From NCBI GenBank assembly GCA_037974665.1, contig CM075781.1, positions 39,928,235 through 39,992,234 on the forward strand: a DNA stretch of 64,000 nt. Direction: 5' to 3'. The stretch is from Ehretia macrophylla (Eukaryota > Streptophyta > Magnoliopsida > Boraginales > Ehretiaceae). Positions 22,253 through 34,003 of this stretch are shown here, piece after piece; position 1 is the first letter of the stretch, and the number at the start of each line of letters is the position of its first letter. The notes under the pieces are model-generated. The model saw only the letters and a program-made list of their open reading frames with translations. It searched no databases and was not told where the DNA came from. Position numbers and translations under genes: made by a program.

Positions 22253-25200
22253 TATAATACCCCGACCTTTAGCATATAGTTATTTTATTTACTTGCATAT
22301 ATTAAAATGCTTATTTTAATCATTTGCGTACATTTACATGTTACCTTAATTGTTTGCATATAATTATTAGTATTACTTTTTATATTTCTTAGAAAATGTG
22401 CATTCGTTTTATTTAGTGTACATTCACGTGCATTTTTTTTTATATTCTAAGTATCGTAGGCGTATCGTAGGCAATAAAACAATTATACTACACTACACTA
22501 GCTAACTAGATTAGTCAAAATACTATAAGGTGGTAAACTAGAAATATACACTTAGTTAAGGGGGAAATTTGGTCTTTGGAGCCACCTAAATATTTCTACC
22601 TAACATAAAACACACACAACACACCCCACACACACACAAAATACTGCAACACACACACACACACATCATATCACACACAACATACACTAATCGATCAAAA
22701 GAAGAAAGAGGAGAAGAAGAAAAAATAAACAACCCCGAGCCGATTTTCTCTCATTTTCCTGCATTAGCTCGCGTTCCTAGTGTGTATAAGGTGAGGGGAA
22801 TCTTTTAAAACTGATTTCAGAACTTACATTGCATATATATGTGTTTTTGAGTAAGAAATTGTTGTATTAGACAAGTTTATACATGTATATGTTTGCAGGA
22901 TTTTGTTGTAGCTGTTGTAGTTTATGTATTGTTTGAGCAATTAATTATTTTGGGAAAAATCAGGAAAAATCACATATTAATCTAGACTTGGAGAGGTACA
23001 ACTTTCATGTTGGACGAATTGTAAAGAAAATTTTTTTGTTTTCTCGTAACTGTTGAAATCAGTGAAGTTTTGTAGTTGACTGGAACTGGACAGTTTTACT
23101 TGCCTAAATTTCGTGGAGTTTTTGACCTACTTAGATAACTTGTAAAATTATGAAAATTTTACAGGACCTAGATAAGCTAGTTTAGAACAAGTTTTATTTA
23201 GGTCGACTTGGCCAATTCCTCCATCTAGGGCCTCTAAGAAAATAAAAACCGAAACCTGACAGAATTCGTGACCAATCTGGACAGCTTTGCGTACTTGAGT
23301 TGTTTTAGTTATATCTTGATGAATTTAACTCAGAATCAAGTTCCATTTGATTCTAGAGTTATCTACTTTCGAAGAGATTTCCATACACATAAAAAAAATA
23401 ACTTTCATAGGAGGTCGTTTGCTTAGGTAATTGTGCAGCTAAAGTCGAGGTACTGCTGAGATGTTGAAATTGTTAAACTTATTTGTTTTGTAATCTTTGA
23501 CTTCTTGAGGTTAAATAATGTACTATATATGTTTATCTATGCTTATTTTACTCTCAAATATGGGTATAGAATATGTCTATGTGATTGGATAACTTGGTTC
23601 ATTACTAGTATTGCCTTATTGAATTAAAAGGGGGAAAAAATGAAGTTAGAGCCTTAATGCTTAGTTTTAGCTTGGTTATTAAGTTATATGTGTTGCAGAG
23701 ACTAGGATCACTTATTAGTTGCTCAAAATAAAGTGAATGTGGTGTGTTTGTGTGTGGTGAACCTAAGGGGCCGAGTAGTGTTCTTGTGTATAAGGGGTGT
23801 TTATGTGGTTTCTTGAGTTATATGAGTAGTTTAGATGCTAAATGAAGGACTTGCCTTAAATTGTTAAAATGGATTACTTTACTTGCGTGTTTGGCTATCA
23901 TGTGAAATTATTTAATATATTATGCTGTAGTGGATGCTAGGTAATTTATTCAATTGTGTGTAGGCTACATGTTTGCTAAAAGTTTTAATAGAGGAATAGA
24001 AATGCTTTGCATACTAGTATATTGCTTGTAGTTAGTTTAGTGCATGGAAACATCAAGTAGAACAAGAAGTGCATATTCGGTCAATCCACTGCCCTTGTCT
24101 TTCGAAGTTTTTTTGACCTATTAAAAGTGATCGAAACTTAACAAAATTTATATAGAAGCTAGATTAGGCAGTTTAGAGAAAATTTTGATTTCTAGGGCTA
24201 AGGCTAATTCTAACGTTTTAGTCCTCTGATCATATAATTTCTGAATTGTAGCCTGAATCTCGTTAGAACTGGACAGTAATGCGCAGTTACACGAAAATAG
24301 CTATAACTTGAGAAATATAGCTCCAAATTAGGGTCCGTTTGAGGCTAAAGTTATCTAAAATCGAAGAGCTACGTTTATATATAAAAATCAGAAAATTTGA
24401 AGATAATTAGCATGGGTAACTGAACTGATTAAGTTAGGGTTCTGTTAGAGGAATAGAAAAAGTATATGCTTTTGTGAAGTGCTACATTGATTTGTTTGAA
24501 GTATGAGGTTATTTGAATTAATTGATGGTTATGAGGTGTCTATCGAGTTATATTATGTGTTAAATAAATGAGTTGATTAGTATTAGTGAGATTTAATTGC
24601 CACGAGCTTATAATGTTAGTCTTATAAGAACCTTGTTTGAATTGGTATGTGAGCATCTTCGTGGTTAATTGAGTTGATTAATTGAAATAGATTAAACTCT
24701 AAATGTTGCAGTAATTGTTGTGCCATAATCGAATAGGATTGTAATAAATTGTGAAGTTAGCTTAAGTAGATAAAACTTAATGTTTGTTGTAGTTAAAGTA
24801 ATTGAAGTATTTTGCATGCTAATGAACATTGAATCAAGTCTAGTTGCCCCTCATGATGTTGATGAATATTTTCAAGCTTACCTTTAAGTTTATGTGTAAA
24901 ACTAGTTAGTTATTTGCATGTTGAGTTTAAAGGAATTAAAATTATATGCTGGATATCCTTCGAATTGTGCCAAAGGATAAAAGGAATAAGTGTCAAAATT
25001 AAGCCTAATGTTGAAAATATCTTGGAATACTCCTTTTTATGTTGTTCTATTGATTATCAGGTTGTTTGTATGTGACTTTACATGATTATCAAATGTTATG
25101 TTGTTATTTGTTATAAAGTGTATAGTTGTGTTGTGTTGAACTAAATTACAAATCTTGTGTGAATTATTAGTTTTGAGCACGGGGGAAAAGATTGGGAGAG

Positions 25201-26419
25201 TTCGTGGCTTCTGGAGGTGAGGGAGTATTCATTTCTTCTATGCATCTTAACTTATTCTATTGTTTCTAGATTGTATTATTTAGTAATTGATAAAGCCTAT
25301 TTGTATTATTTACTTGTTATCTTGTGTCTTTTCATGCTATTTGTGATTAACTATGAGGGCGGCCTACTTTGTCGTCCCTCTTATGTGATACTTGATATTC
25401 TTGGATCTCGTGATCTTGACTCGGGGTTGCGCAACCTTTTCGGACAAGGTAGCATCGAGAAACACGGGCAGCATCGGGCTTGCCGTACTCCCTCGACTAC
25501 CATGGTGCCTATTCCTTTTTTCTCGCTGAGTATACTCCACTACCCCAGAGGTGTGGTTCACCTGCTGGGCATATAGATCTACCTCATGAGAAAGGGTCGT
25601 AGGATCGGGGTATATCCGGAGTACCCCATTTGGAGGAGTAAGGGGTTTGTCGGCACTTGCTTGAACATCTTGGCTCATGGCTCGTGATTGAAGACAAATG
25701 TGGAACCGTATCCTTTTTTATACGTGGTTAAATACTTGTCTAATTAACTTTGTTATTTTGTGTTGTATATGTTATTATTCTTGTTGCATCTCATGAAAGT
25801 ATCATCTCCCTCACTGAGTATACCAGTTGTATACTCACTCTCATTTCTAACACCTTTCAGGTTCAGCACCTTTGCAAGGTGATACAGGGAAAACTCGAGA
25901 GTTACCGTGTTTGGTTGTGTTGGCTTCCATTAATAGTACCTGCGAATCCATGTGAATTAGTAAAGTGGTTTGTATTTGATTTGTAGGTGGCCTGTAATAA
26001 CTTAATGGACTACGTTATTGTTTAATGGTCGTGCATGCTTGCTTGGGTTAATGGAGTTAATAGGCTGGATTGATAAACAAGACAATTGAAGAGATAAAGT
26101 TAAAATGGTTTAATAAGTGACTTTATAACATAGTTTTTCAATATTTGAGGCCTATGCATGTTTGTGTACCTATTTTGTTAAGTCTAAGGCTTGGATGGCC
26201 TTGAGACGGGGCATAGCTTAATGGTTGAAGTTGGAGTGTATGAGAATGTTGGATTATGATTTTGTAGTTGTATTCTATTATTCGCAGGTTATCGAATATT
26301 CCTTTAAACAGGGGAGACTCCGTCCGTTTTCTCTTAAATTTCGTGCCTAGGGTTTGATTTGGGTTGAGAATAACATGGTTAATAGAAGTCTCGATTCCGT
26401 GAAGGATCGGGGCGTTACA
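22253..26419 (+). mobile_element. Solo LTR, 4.17 kb, of a Tekay/Del-like gypsy family
   Basis: It begins TATAATACCCCG (probably TG mutated to TA) and ends GGGGCGTTACA, flanked by perfect 5-bp duplications CTAGC at 22248-22252 and 26420-26424. No second TAATACCCC start, primer site or gag-pol is found inside, so it is best read as a solo LTR left by recombination. It shares motifs with the chromovirus LTR: a CA-rich then GA-rich tract (22600-22730), TTTGATTCTAGAGTTATCTA (near 23350), TACTTTGTCGTCC (25365), GGGCAGCATCGGGC (25466) and a hairpin (25815-25837). An internal, diverged duplication of about 1 kb explains part of its length. Confidence 0.8.
25815..25837 (+). promoter_or_regulatory. Conserved LTR hairpin (solo LTR)
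   Basis: TGAGTATAC (25815-25823) and GTATACTCA (25829-25837) form a perfect 9-bp stem around CAGTT. It lies at the same relative place as the hairpins at 2901 and 39500, and a pyrimidine-rich stretch with CAGGT follows about 20 bases later. Confidence 0.6.
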
Positions 26420-28291
26420 CTAGCCGTAACCACATTGGTACGGGCTACAGCTACGCTATGGAATCACGTCCGTAGCCGTTCCGTATTAAATTTCAGAAAT
26501 TAATTTGTATTTATTTTTTATGACTTCCGTAGCCAAAATGTCGTAGCCCATCTGTAGCCCATTAAATCTTTGACTTTTTAATTAGTTATTAACTTTCGTA
26601 GCCAATCCGTAGCCAAAACAAGTTTTTATTTTTAAATTATTTATTAATTTTCGTCGCTATTTGTTAATTTAAAATTTAAAATTTAAAATTAACTAAGTCA
26701 CGGTGGTCATCATTCTATAGCTATTATGTCGTCCAAATGTCTATAGCAAGTCCGTCGCCATTAATTATTTAATTTAAAAAAATAAAAAAATTACAAAAAT
26801 TAAAATTTATAATAAAAAAAATTGATAATTACAAAAAAATAATAATAAATGTACAAATTAATATTTATAAAAATTCAAAAAATAATATTTACAAACAAAA
26901 ATTAAAATTAAATATACAACTTAATATTTACAATAAATTTACAAAAAAAAACCTAAATTTTGTACAAAAATAAAATTTTAAATTTACAAAATCTCCAAAT
27001 TCAACAAATATGATTGGTGTATGCATTTGAAATTGGTTCAAGTGCATGATAACAGAAAAATATTAAAGTAAATTGGGATTATTGATCAGTATAGTACAAT
27101 ATCATTACCAATGAAATTGAGGAATGTACTTATAAAGTATGAAAACATATAAAAATAAGATTAACAAATAGAAATGTCAAATAATTAATAAAATTTCTTC
27201 ATTTAATACCTTACTATGTCAAACACAAAGACAAAAGATCACACAGAAAATATAGACAGAGAAACTTTAATATGTAATTATTCTTTTATAATTGGAATAA
27301 GTCCGTAGCCCATCCGTGGCTAAGGGCTACATATGGGTTACATACCACTAATAGTATGTATTCAAACTTATTAATAAGTAGGAACAACGTATTAAAACGT
27401 GTTAATATCTTCATATTTTTCTTGTTTATGAAGTTCAAACACAATGTGAGAGTTTTTAGACCATTGGATTGAACGTTAATTAATATTAATATAGTGTTAA
27501 ATGAGAACATATTAAATTCGATTTAATCGATTATTGATTTCCTATTAAATTTATCTATAAAAATACGCATGCTAATAAAATACGGACCAAGTTTAGTTTT
27601 ATTTGGAAAGCTTGCAAGTCAAGTGAAGTTTTACTACGTTGTAGGTCGAATCATATTTCTATAATTCAAATTAAAAGCAATAACATTTATTTTTATGTAA
27701 AGGTCCATAGCCTATCTATGGTCATTAGCTACGGATAGGCTACAGATGGGAAAAAGTATGTAGCCCATCCGTGGCAAGAGGCTACGGATAGGCCACAGAC
27801 TTTGATTTTTTTTTTTAATTTAATTAAAATATTTGTAGTTATGCCCTAACAATGTTGTCACGGTTAGACAACGACCCTTTATTTTTTTAAATTTTTTTTG
27901 AGTAATCCAATCTATGGCTATTTGGCCACTGCATGGCTACAGACTATGGTTTTTTTTTTTTGCTGATTTAATTAAATAATCCGTAGCAAATTTGCTACGG
28001 CTAGGCTACGACTTTTTATTTTTAAAACTTTTTTTGAATAACACATTATCCATAGCCAATCCGTGGCTATTTTTCCACTGCATGGCTAGGACTATTATTT
28101 TCATTTATTTTTTATAATTAAATTATGTTCTATAGCCAATCTGTGGCCAAGTTTTGTTGCCACTTCAACTGGGCCTTATTTTGGGCACGAAAAGGCTATG
28201 GAATTAGTTGTCTGTAGCCATTTCGTAGCCTGGGCGTAGCCAATTGGATATGAAAAAAATTCCATCACCTGAGCGCTACTTTCTTGTAATG

Positions 28292-28824
28292 CAATATCGT
28301 GCGTCGATTTGGGTCATGGACCCGTCATGGTTGGACCACGAGTCCAAGCCTAATTTTGGGGTAACAGTTGTCAGGTATTATTATTATTATTATTATTGTG
28401 GGTCCGGGAGGATATTATTTATGGTAAAGTTAGTTCTTGTAATAGTGTGGTGGTATCTTGGTTTATTATTATCATAAAAGAAAAATAATTATGGAAGATC
28501 GTGTTTTTGTATTAAATATTTGGAAGTATAATTTTGATTAATTAAGGTTTCATCCATCTGATTCCAGATGTTTAAGATTTTTAATTTTTGTACTATGATA
28601 TTAGAGTTTGGTTGCTTAGGAGAAGTAATAATCTTCTTAGGTTCGTAACAATTACTAACGCAAGTTCACCTTGGTAAATTTGGGGCCGTAACTCAAATAG
28701 TTGACCATGGAAGCTAATTTAGATATTATAATCTTTTAATAGTATGATTAGAAAGTTAAATGAATTAGTTTCATATTATATATTTTGAAGTATTTACATA
28801 AAATCGGGTATAAAATCTGAGATC
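28292..28824. other. Unassigned segment with an LTR/primer-site-like junction
   Basis: An (ATT)n tract lies at about 28376-28396. TATGATATTAGAG near 28605 resembles a decayed TGGTATCAGAG primer site, so this may be the end of another LTR element into which the copia element was inserted. No coding sequence is seen. Confidence 0.25.
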
Positions 28825-29200
28825 TTTCTTCTTTCTCTCTTAAGTAAGCTTCGCCTTTGTGAAGAAACTGATTTCTAGTTTATATCTTTTAGTTTAGAAA
28901 AATCTAGTCACATAACTATATTATACTTTAGAAAGGTTTTGGTCATAGAGGAAAAGATCAAAGTAGAGGAGCAGAAATAATATCTTCTAGGCTTGAAGAT
29001 CAAGGTGTTTTGTGTTCTTGCATTGTTCTTCGCAAGAAGTATGTCTAGATCCTTGTTTCAATTGGGAATTAAAATTATAAACTATTTTTGGCTTTACTAT
29101 TACATGTTTAATTGCAGTAAGATCCTATATGATTGTTTCCGTCATGTTCATAATTTTTTTTGGAATATGAATCATGTAACCTAACCCCTTTTTCCTTCAG

Positions 29201-29213
29201 TGGTATCAGAGCC
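29201..29213 (+). other. Primer-binding site of the copia element
   Basis: TGGTATCAGAGCC is the exact complement expected for the 3' end of plant initiator tRNA-Met. It is one base from the LTR end CTTCA (29199). Confidence 0.9.
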
Positions 29214-29995
29214 ACTGCGAATTAAACATTCAAATAGTTAAGAACAGCTAAGAATAATTTGATTCTTGGATGATAGAAACTTAGAAATTACATGAACACT
29301 ACAAAAAATTCAGATTTGTGTTTGATCTTAAATGCAGGAATTTTTGTGTTGTAATTTGTTTCTACATTATTTAGAATTAATTTTTTAATTAATTCTATAT
29401 GTGATTTTATGGTATTAATTGTATTAATTAAACTACATATTAGGTAGAGTAATTTAAAAGGAATGCAATTAATAGAAAATCATGGATAAATGAGGAATTT
29501 AAATAAAACAAGTTTTCCTAAAATTTTATGGATAAGATTCCTAGTTTCTAGCTTTTCGTATTTATTGCAAATTGGTTATGGATATAGATTGGACTCTTAC
29601 TCAAGATAAATCAATATTAACCAAAAGAAAAAATCTAAGGCCCCACGCAGGCACGTGGAGATCACGTGCTTAGGCCACGCGTGACACGCAATGAAGCATG
29701 GTAGGGCCTTTTTCATTTTTTTTTTGTAATTCTTTTGTGTTGTTTTTGTATAGTTTAAATATGAAAACTTTTTGGAATATAAATTAAATACTAGAATACA
29801 ATTTTAATTTGATTATGTTGTTTTGTATAATTATTTTATGAAAAATTGGATAGTATTTATTTTTAATGCCAAAAATACAACTTTGTGAAATTATATGGTT
29901 TAGCATAATTTATTTATTCTAATTGTATGGCATTATATTATTTGAAATGGAATTTTATGAAATTATGTGGCATATCATAATTTTTGTTTGTTTCA

Positions 29996-30063
<68 letters not shown>

Positions 30064-30925
30064 GAATTACAAGCATTTTTCAACGTTGTAATTGTTAGAG
30101 CTTTTGGTCAAGGTGATTATTAATCTTGGAAATTAGATTAGTAATACTATAATCTAAAGATGAATTAGAGATTGGTTAAGGAAAAACTACATGGCTATTA
30201 TTTTTCCTTAGAAACCTAGATTTGACTAAAAGACCCATGAAAGCCAAACCTAGGGTAAAGATGACAACCCAGATTAGGATTATGTGAATTGAAGTATACT
30301 CAGAGGTTTTCTCATACAAAATTGGTTATGGACCTTAATCTAGAAATTTTAGAAAAACAAGAAATTAAGTATTAAGAAAAAATCACATAATTAGAAAACC
30401 CTTGTTTCAAATAATTGAGTGGGAGAGGGAACTAGAAATTCCCACGGTTTTCCATACCCGGATTATGCTAAAGGATAGTGTCATTAACCTCCCTTCAGAG
30501 GGTGGCATTGTTTCAATTTAGCATAATAATCTCAAATTGCGAATTCACATTAAAGATATTAGTTGAGCGGTCATCATTCGATGGAGTTATGAGCTATAGG
30601 ACATCTTATAGATAATAAGGATTGGGGTAACCTCCCTTTGGAGGCTTTAATCTAGGTTATCTGGGAAAGTCCCATAAAGAATAGTGCTTACACTCAACTT
30701 GAGATAGGAAGTAATTTCCCTTCGGAGTAAGTGCTATCGGGTCTTGATAAGCCAAACTGATTAGTGGTAGAATAATCACTAAAGGCACTAGTCATAGTTT
30801 AAAGAGTTATCTATATTTGTGTATAAGCATTCATGAGTTCCTAATGTCATATTTTTATGCATATTGTTCACATATGCTTGTCATACATAAATTGCTCATT
30901 ACTAATTATATTGCATATCCAGATT
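29214..30925 (+). other. Copia leader between primer site and gag; (TA)n tract
   Basis: This is about 1.7 kb without a credible gene. A (TA)n tract occupies about 30001-30060. Three short hairpin-like units around CCTCCCTT..GGAGG occur at 30488-30502, 30631-30644 and 30716-30726. Confidence 0.5.
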
Positions 30926-31770
30926 AAGATGACTGGTTCTTTCAATCTCTTGTTGGCCATTATATCTAATGACGAGTTGACTGGTCTGAATTTTAATGAT
31001 TGGAAGAGGAAGTTGGACATAGTACTCACAATTGATGGGTATAAGTATGTTCTGACTGAGCCATGTGCCACACTAAAGGATAACTCTACTGATGCTGAGA
31101 AAGAGGCTCATGATAAGTGGCAGAGGGCATATGGCATGGCCAAGTGCTATATGTTAGCCTCTATGTCTGACGTGCTGCTTCTGTAACACGAGAAGAAAGA
31201 CACTGCTAAAGACATCATGACCTCGTTATTTGAGATGTTATCATATAAGAATAGGCCTGCTAAACAAGCTGGTATGAGGGACATCATGACGACCAAGATG
31301 GCAGAAGGTATGTCCATCAGAGAACATGTTCTCAAGATGGTAGACAATTTTAACTTTGTAGAAGTCTTGGGGGCCCAGATTGATAATGGCAGCAAGGTCG
31401 ATATGATTATCGAGATACTACCTAAATCTTTTGCCTAGTTCAAGCTCAATTACAATATGAGCAAGATGAACATGGGGCTCACTGAGCTTATGAAGGAACT
31501 TCAGGCAAGCGAGGCAATCATGAAGCCCAAAGGTCAAGCCCATATGGCCCAGGCATCCACTTTTGGATGAAACCCGAAAGGTAAGAAGTCCTGGAATAAA
31601 GGGAAGTAGAGAAATAAGAAGGGGAATGGCCAGATTGATAATGGTCCAAAGCATCGGCAAAAACACAATAAATGTGCAGGAAAGCCCAAGGGGAAGTGCT
31701 TTGAATGTGGTTAGAAAGGCCATTGGAAACAAGACTGCCCTAAGTACCTAGCCAAGAAAAAATAAAAGGT
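30926..31770 (+). pseudogene. gag: Copia gag
   Basis: ATG at 30926 begins MTGSFNLLLAIISNDELTGL. LNFNDWKRKLDIVLTIDGYK and MAKCYMLASMSDVLL match the copia-type gag (UBN2/Retrotran_gag_2) fold, which forms the particle shell. Stops lie at 31184, 31436, near 31570 and near 31607. The nucleocapsid zinc knuckle at about 31700-31740 reads CFECG, stop, KGHWKQDC, so the CCHC residues survive but a stop has replaced one residue inside it. Confidence 0.85.
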
Positions 31771-32012
31771 ATAGGCATTACTTACATCGTTGAAACTAGT
31801 GTAGCGGTTGATTCTACAGAATCATGGATAGTAGAATCAAGAACTACTAACAATGACTGCATTGTTGTGCAGGAATTTCAAGTAACGAGGAGACTAAGTA
31901 AAAAGGGAATCACTCTAGAAGTAGGCTTAAGAGTGATGGTTTGGGCGGATGCTATTGGAAGACAATCTTGTTACTTAGAGATTTGTTTCCAAGACAATCT
32001 TATCATGTTTTA
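31771..32012 (+). pseudogene. Copia protease remnant
   Basis: The frame shifts relative to gag. STESWIVESRTTNNDCIVV (about 31814-31870) corresponds to the copia protease motif W-I-x-D-S-G-A-T-x-H; the catalytic Asp and Gly are replaced by Glu and Arg. RRLSKKGITLEVG follows as the next conserved segment. Confidence 0.65.
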
Positions 32013-32237
32013 GACTATTTACAGTTTTAAATTTTGATAATTGTTTTAAAGTACTGTTTTGATAACTTTCAAGTATTTTATTCATTTAATGGAAGTTTTA
32101 TTTGAAGTTTGGAAGTGTTCATGTTTTTTGTCTTATCTCTATTTCCAACATGCAATTATTATGAAATACTTTAATCTCTTGTAGATAGATTTTGCTCACC
32201 ATTAACTAGTACTTGTGAGACCTATGATTAAGGTTAT

Positions 32238-32460
32238 ATGAACCTAGATCGGTTCAGAGTCTGGATTGAGGATGAGCCCTTGGGTTCATTAGATCTCAAA
32301 CCACAGGCTCAATATGAATCTAGTTTGAAAGGAATATTGACCGAAAAGTCATCTTCTTTCATAAGGCATAGGGTAAGGAAGGTTTGGATTGGTGCACATT
32401 GGTGTATGTGGTGGATCCATGAGCACACCAGAACAAGAAAGAATAGTCCTCTTGGGTGAG
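32238..32460 (+). pseudogene. Copia pre-integrase/integrase start fragment
   Basis: PLGSLDLKPQAQYESSLKG and the following residues resemble the gag-pre-integrase segment (usual form YESCLEGKMTK) leading to the first part of the integrase core. The Cys of YESC is Ser here. The catalytic core itself is not present, so a large deletion follows. Confidence 0.5.
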
Positions 32461-33991
32461 GTCGGTTTGTAATCACGTACAACAGAGATTGTGTCTTAGT
32501 AGGTTACACCAGTCATTCCTCAAAGGAATAAGTGTATCTAAGAAATAAAATCGCATTTATAAGATATGAGAATATCCAAACTCCACTCATATCGGGATTG
32601 AGTATTATTGAAACAGCCACACGGATCTTGAAAAACAAATGCCTTCAATATCAGTACTTGAGATTCCTTAAGACATGTGATTGGGTTGGAAAGCCCAATA
32701 TAAGGCACATTCACATGTAGGGCGTCTGGCTTGATTGCTAAACTGCTTAGCTTCCAGGCTGCGATTGTAAGTTCGAGATGTGTAGTTTCAATGAATCATT
32801 CTAGAAGAACAAAAGTGGAATTTTCATCATTCTAAGAAGCAAAGGGTACTAATAAGTATTTTGCTAAGAAACTTGAAGAATGATAGTATGATCCATTTAT
32901 GAGGGATTATGTTCAAAATTTATAAAAGCGGGAGTTTTCAAAACTTCCACCTTACTTGCATCAGTGTATTTAATAGAAATTTTCTTAAAGGACCATGGCG
33001 CCTTATCGTAGTGGGAGACTAAGGAGACAATCAGACTAACTTGGAAAGTCTCTCAGGACAGTTTTCATTCAAGTTTGCCTTATCCACTAAAGACAATAAA
33101 ACAAAGACTCGGTTGTTGTTGAAAGATTTGGATTCCTTTTGTTTGGAATTTTGTAGTTATACTTAGACAAAGGTAGAACCCTTAGTGTGTAACAAGAATA
33201 CAAAAAAAAAAAAAGATTAATGGACAAGGACAATAAGACTAGTGATAAAAAGGGTACACTCTTCTGAGAGTATCAGTCATGTGAAGACTTTCACACTAGT
33301 AGCCCTACTGTAGTTCATAAGAAGATCTCTTAGCCATTGCCAAATGCATAAACTTGGCTGATATATGTCAAGGTCGCATTTCTTAACCGGAATCTTGACA
33401 ACATTTCGTACCAAACGAAATCCATTACAAAGTGCAAAAACATCTTCAAAGAAGTAGTCGAAGTCGTTGACTTTGAGCGAGGTTTTGGTGGATGTTATAC
33501 TTTGGAAAAGAAAATAGGTAAACTATTTAGATATACATCCTTAGAAGTTTGACTGACTTCTTAAAAATTTTATGGACCTACTATATGTTAGCTATGTTCT
33601 AGGGGTTAATCTCCTTTGAGATTACTAGAATGAGATACTAGCATAAGCCCAAGGTACATATATTAAAAGGGAACATATAATTTTTAGTCGAATTCAGGAC
33701 AAGTTCACTTGGTAGTGGGAAAGCATACATTCTAGTATCTTCGGAGAATGGAAGGTTGTATGTTATTCTACCAAGATAAATAATATAATATAAGCACTTA
33801 AGTAGGGATCGTGGGAAGGTAGGATTCACTGAGAGAAGTTTCACTAATCCAAGAATTCTTTTAAAGAAGGGTTTTAGTGATGGAATTGCCTTTGCAATAT
33901 CTCTAAACTAATCCCCTTAGAAGGACTGTTTTGAAAAAATGTATTTTTTGTAGACTTTGAGTCAGTGAGGATCAGACTGTGCTCTTTTGTA
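32461..33991 (+). other. Decayed copia interior; no RT recognisable
   Basis: Only short open frames occur and none shows RT or RNase H motifs. The region lies between integrase remnants and the purine tract, so it is presumably scrambled pol sequence. Confidence 0.5.
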
Positions 33992-34003
33992 CAAGTGGGA
34001 GTC
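33992..34003 (+). other. Copia polypurine tract
   Basis: CAAGTGGGAG is the usual sequence just before the 3' LTR in plant copia elements. The LTR starts at 34004 with TATTGGGATT, probably TG mutated to TA. Confidence 0.75.

Larger units (their letters stand above)
22226..28291. mobile_element. Non-autonomous CACTA element (copy 2), split by a solo LTR
   Basis: The left end starts CACTATAGACAG (22226) and runs straight into CGTAGCC repeats. The right end is TTCTTGTAATG (to 28291), a mutated CATTACAAGAAA terminus. Between them, apart from the LTR insertion at 22253-26419, are dense CCGTAGC/GCTACGG repeats at both ends and an AT-rich core (26760-27290). Bases 27597-28291 match copy 1 (1-657). 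The 3-base flanks (TAG and CAA) do not match, so one end may be rearranged. Without the insertion the element is about 1.9 kb with no coding frame. Confidence 0.65.

Noticed and set aside
25217-25678. Open frames of 119 (plus) and 104 (minus) codons
   Set aside because: They lie inside the solo LTR over its conserved GC-richer modules; neither has protein-family features.
29297-29320. CACTACAAAAAATTC as a possible CACTA end
   Set aside because: No matching opposite end or subterminal repeats were found nearby; the sequence is short enough to be chance.
29923-30123. Open frame containing a run of Tyr-Ile
   Set aside because: It is only the translation of a (TA)n tract. The same holds for frames at 11455, 51416 and 60625.
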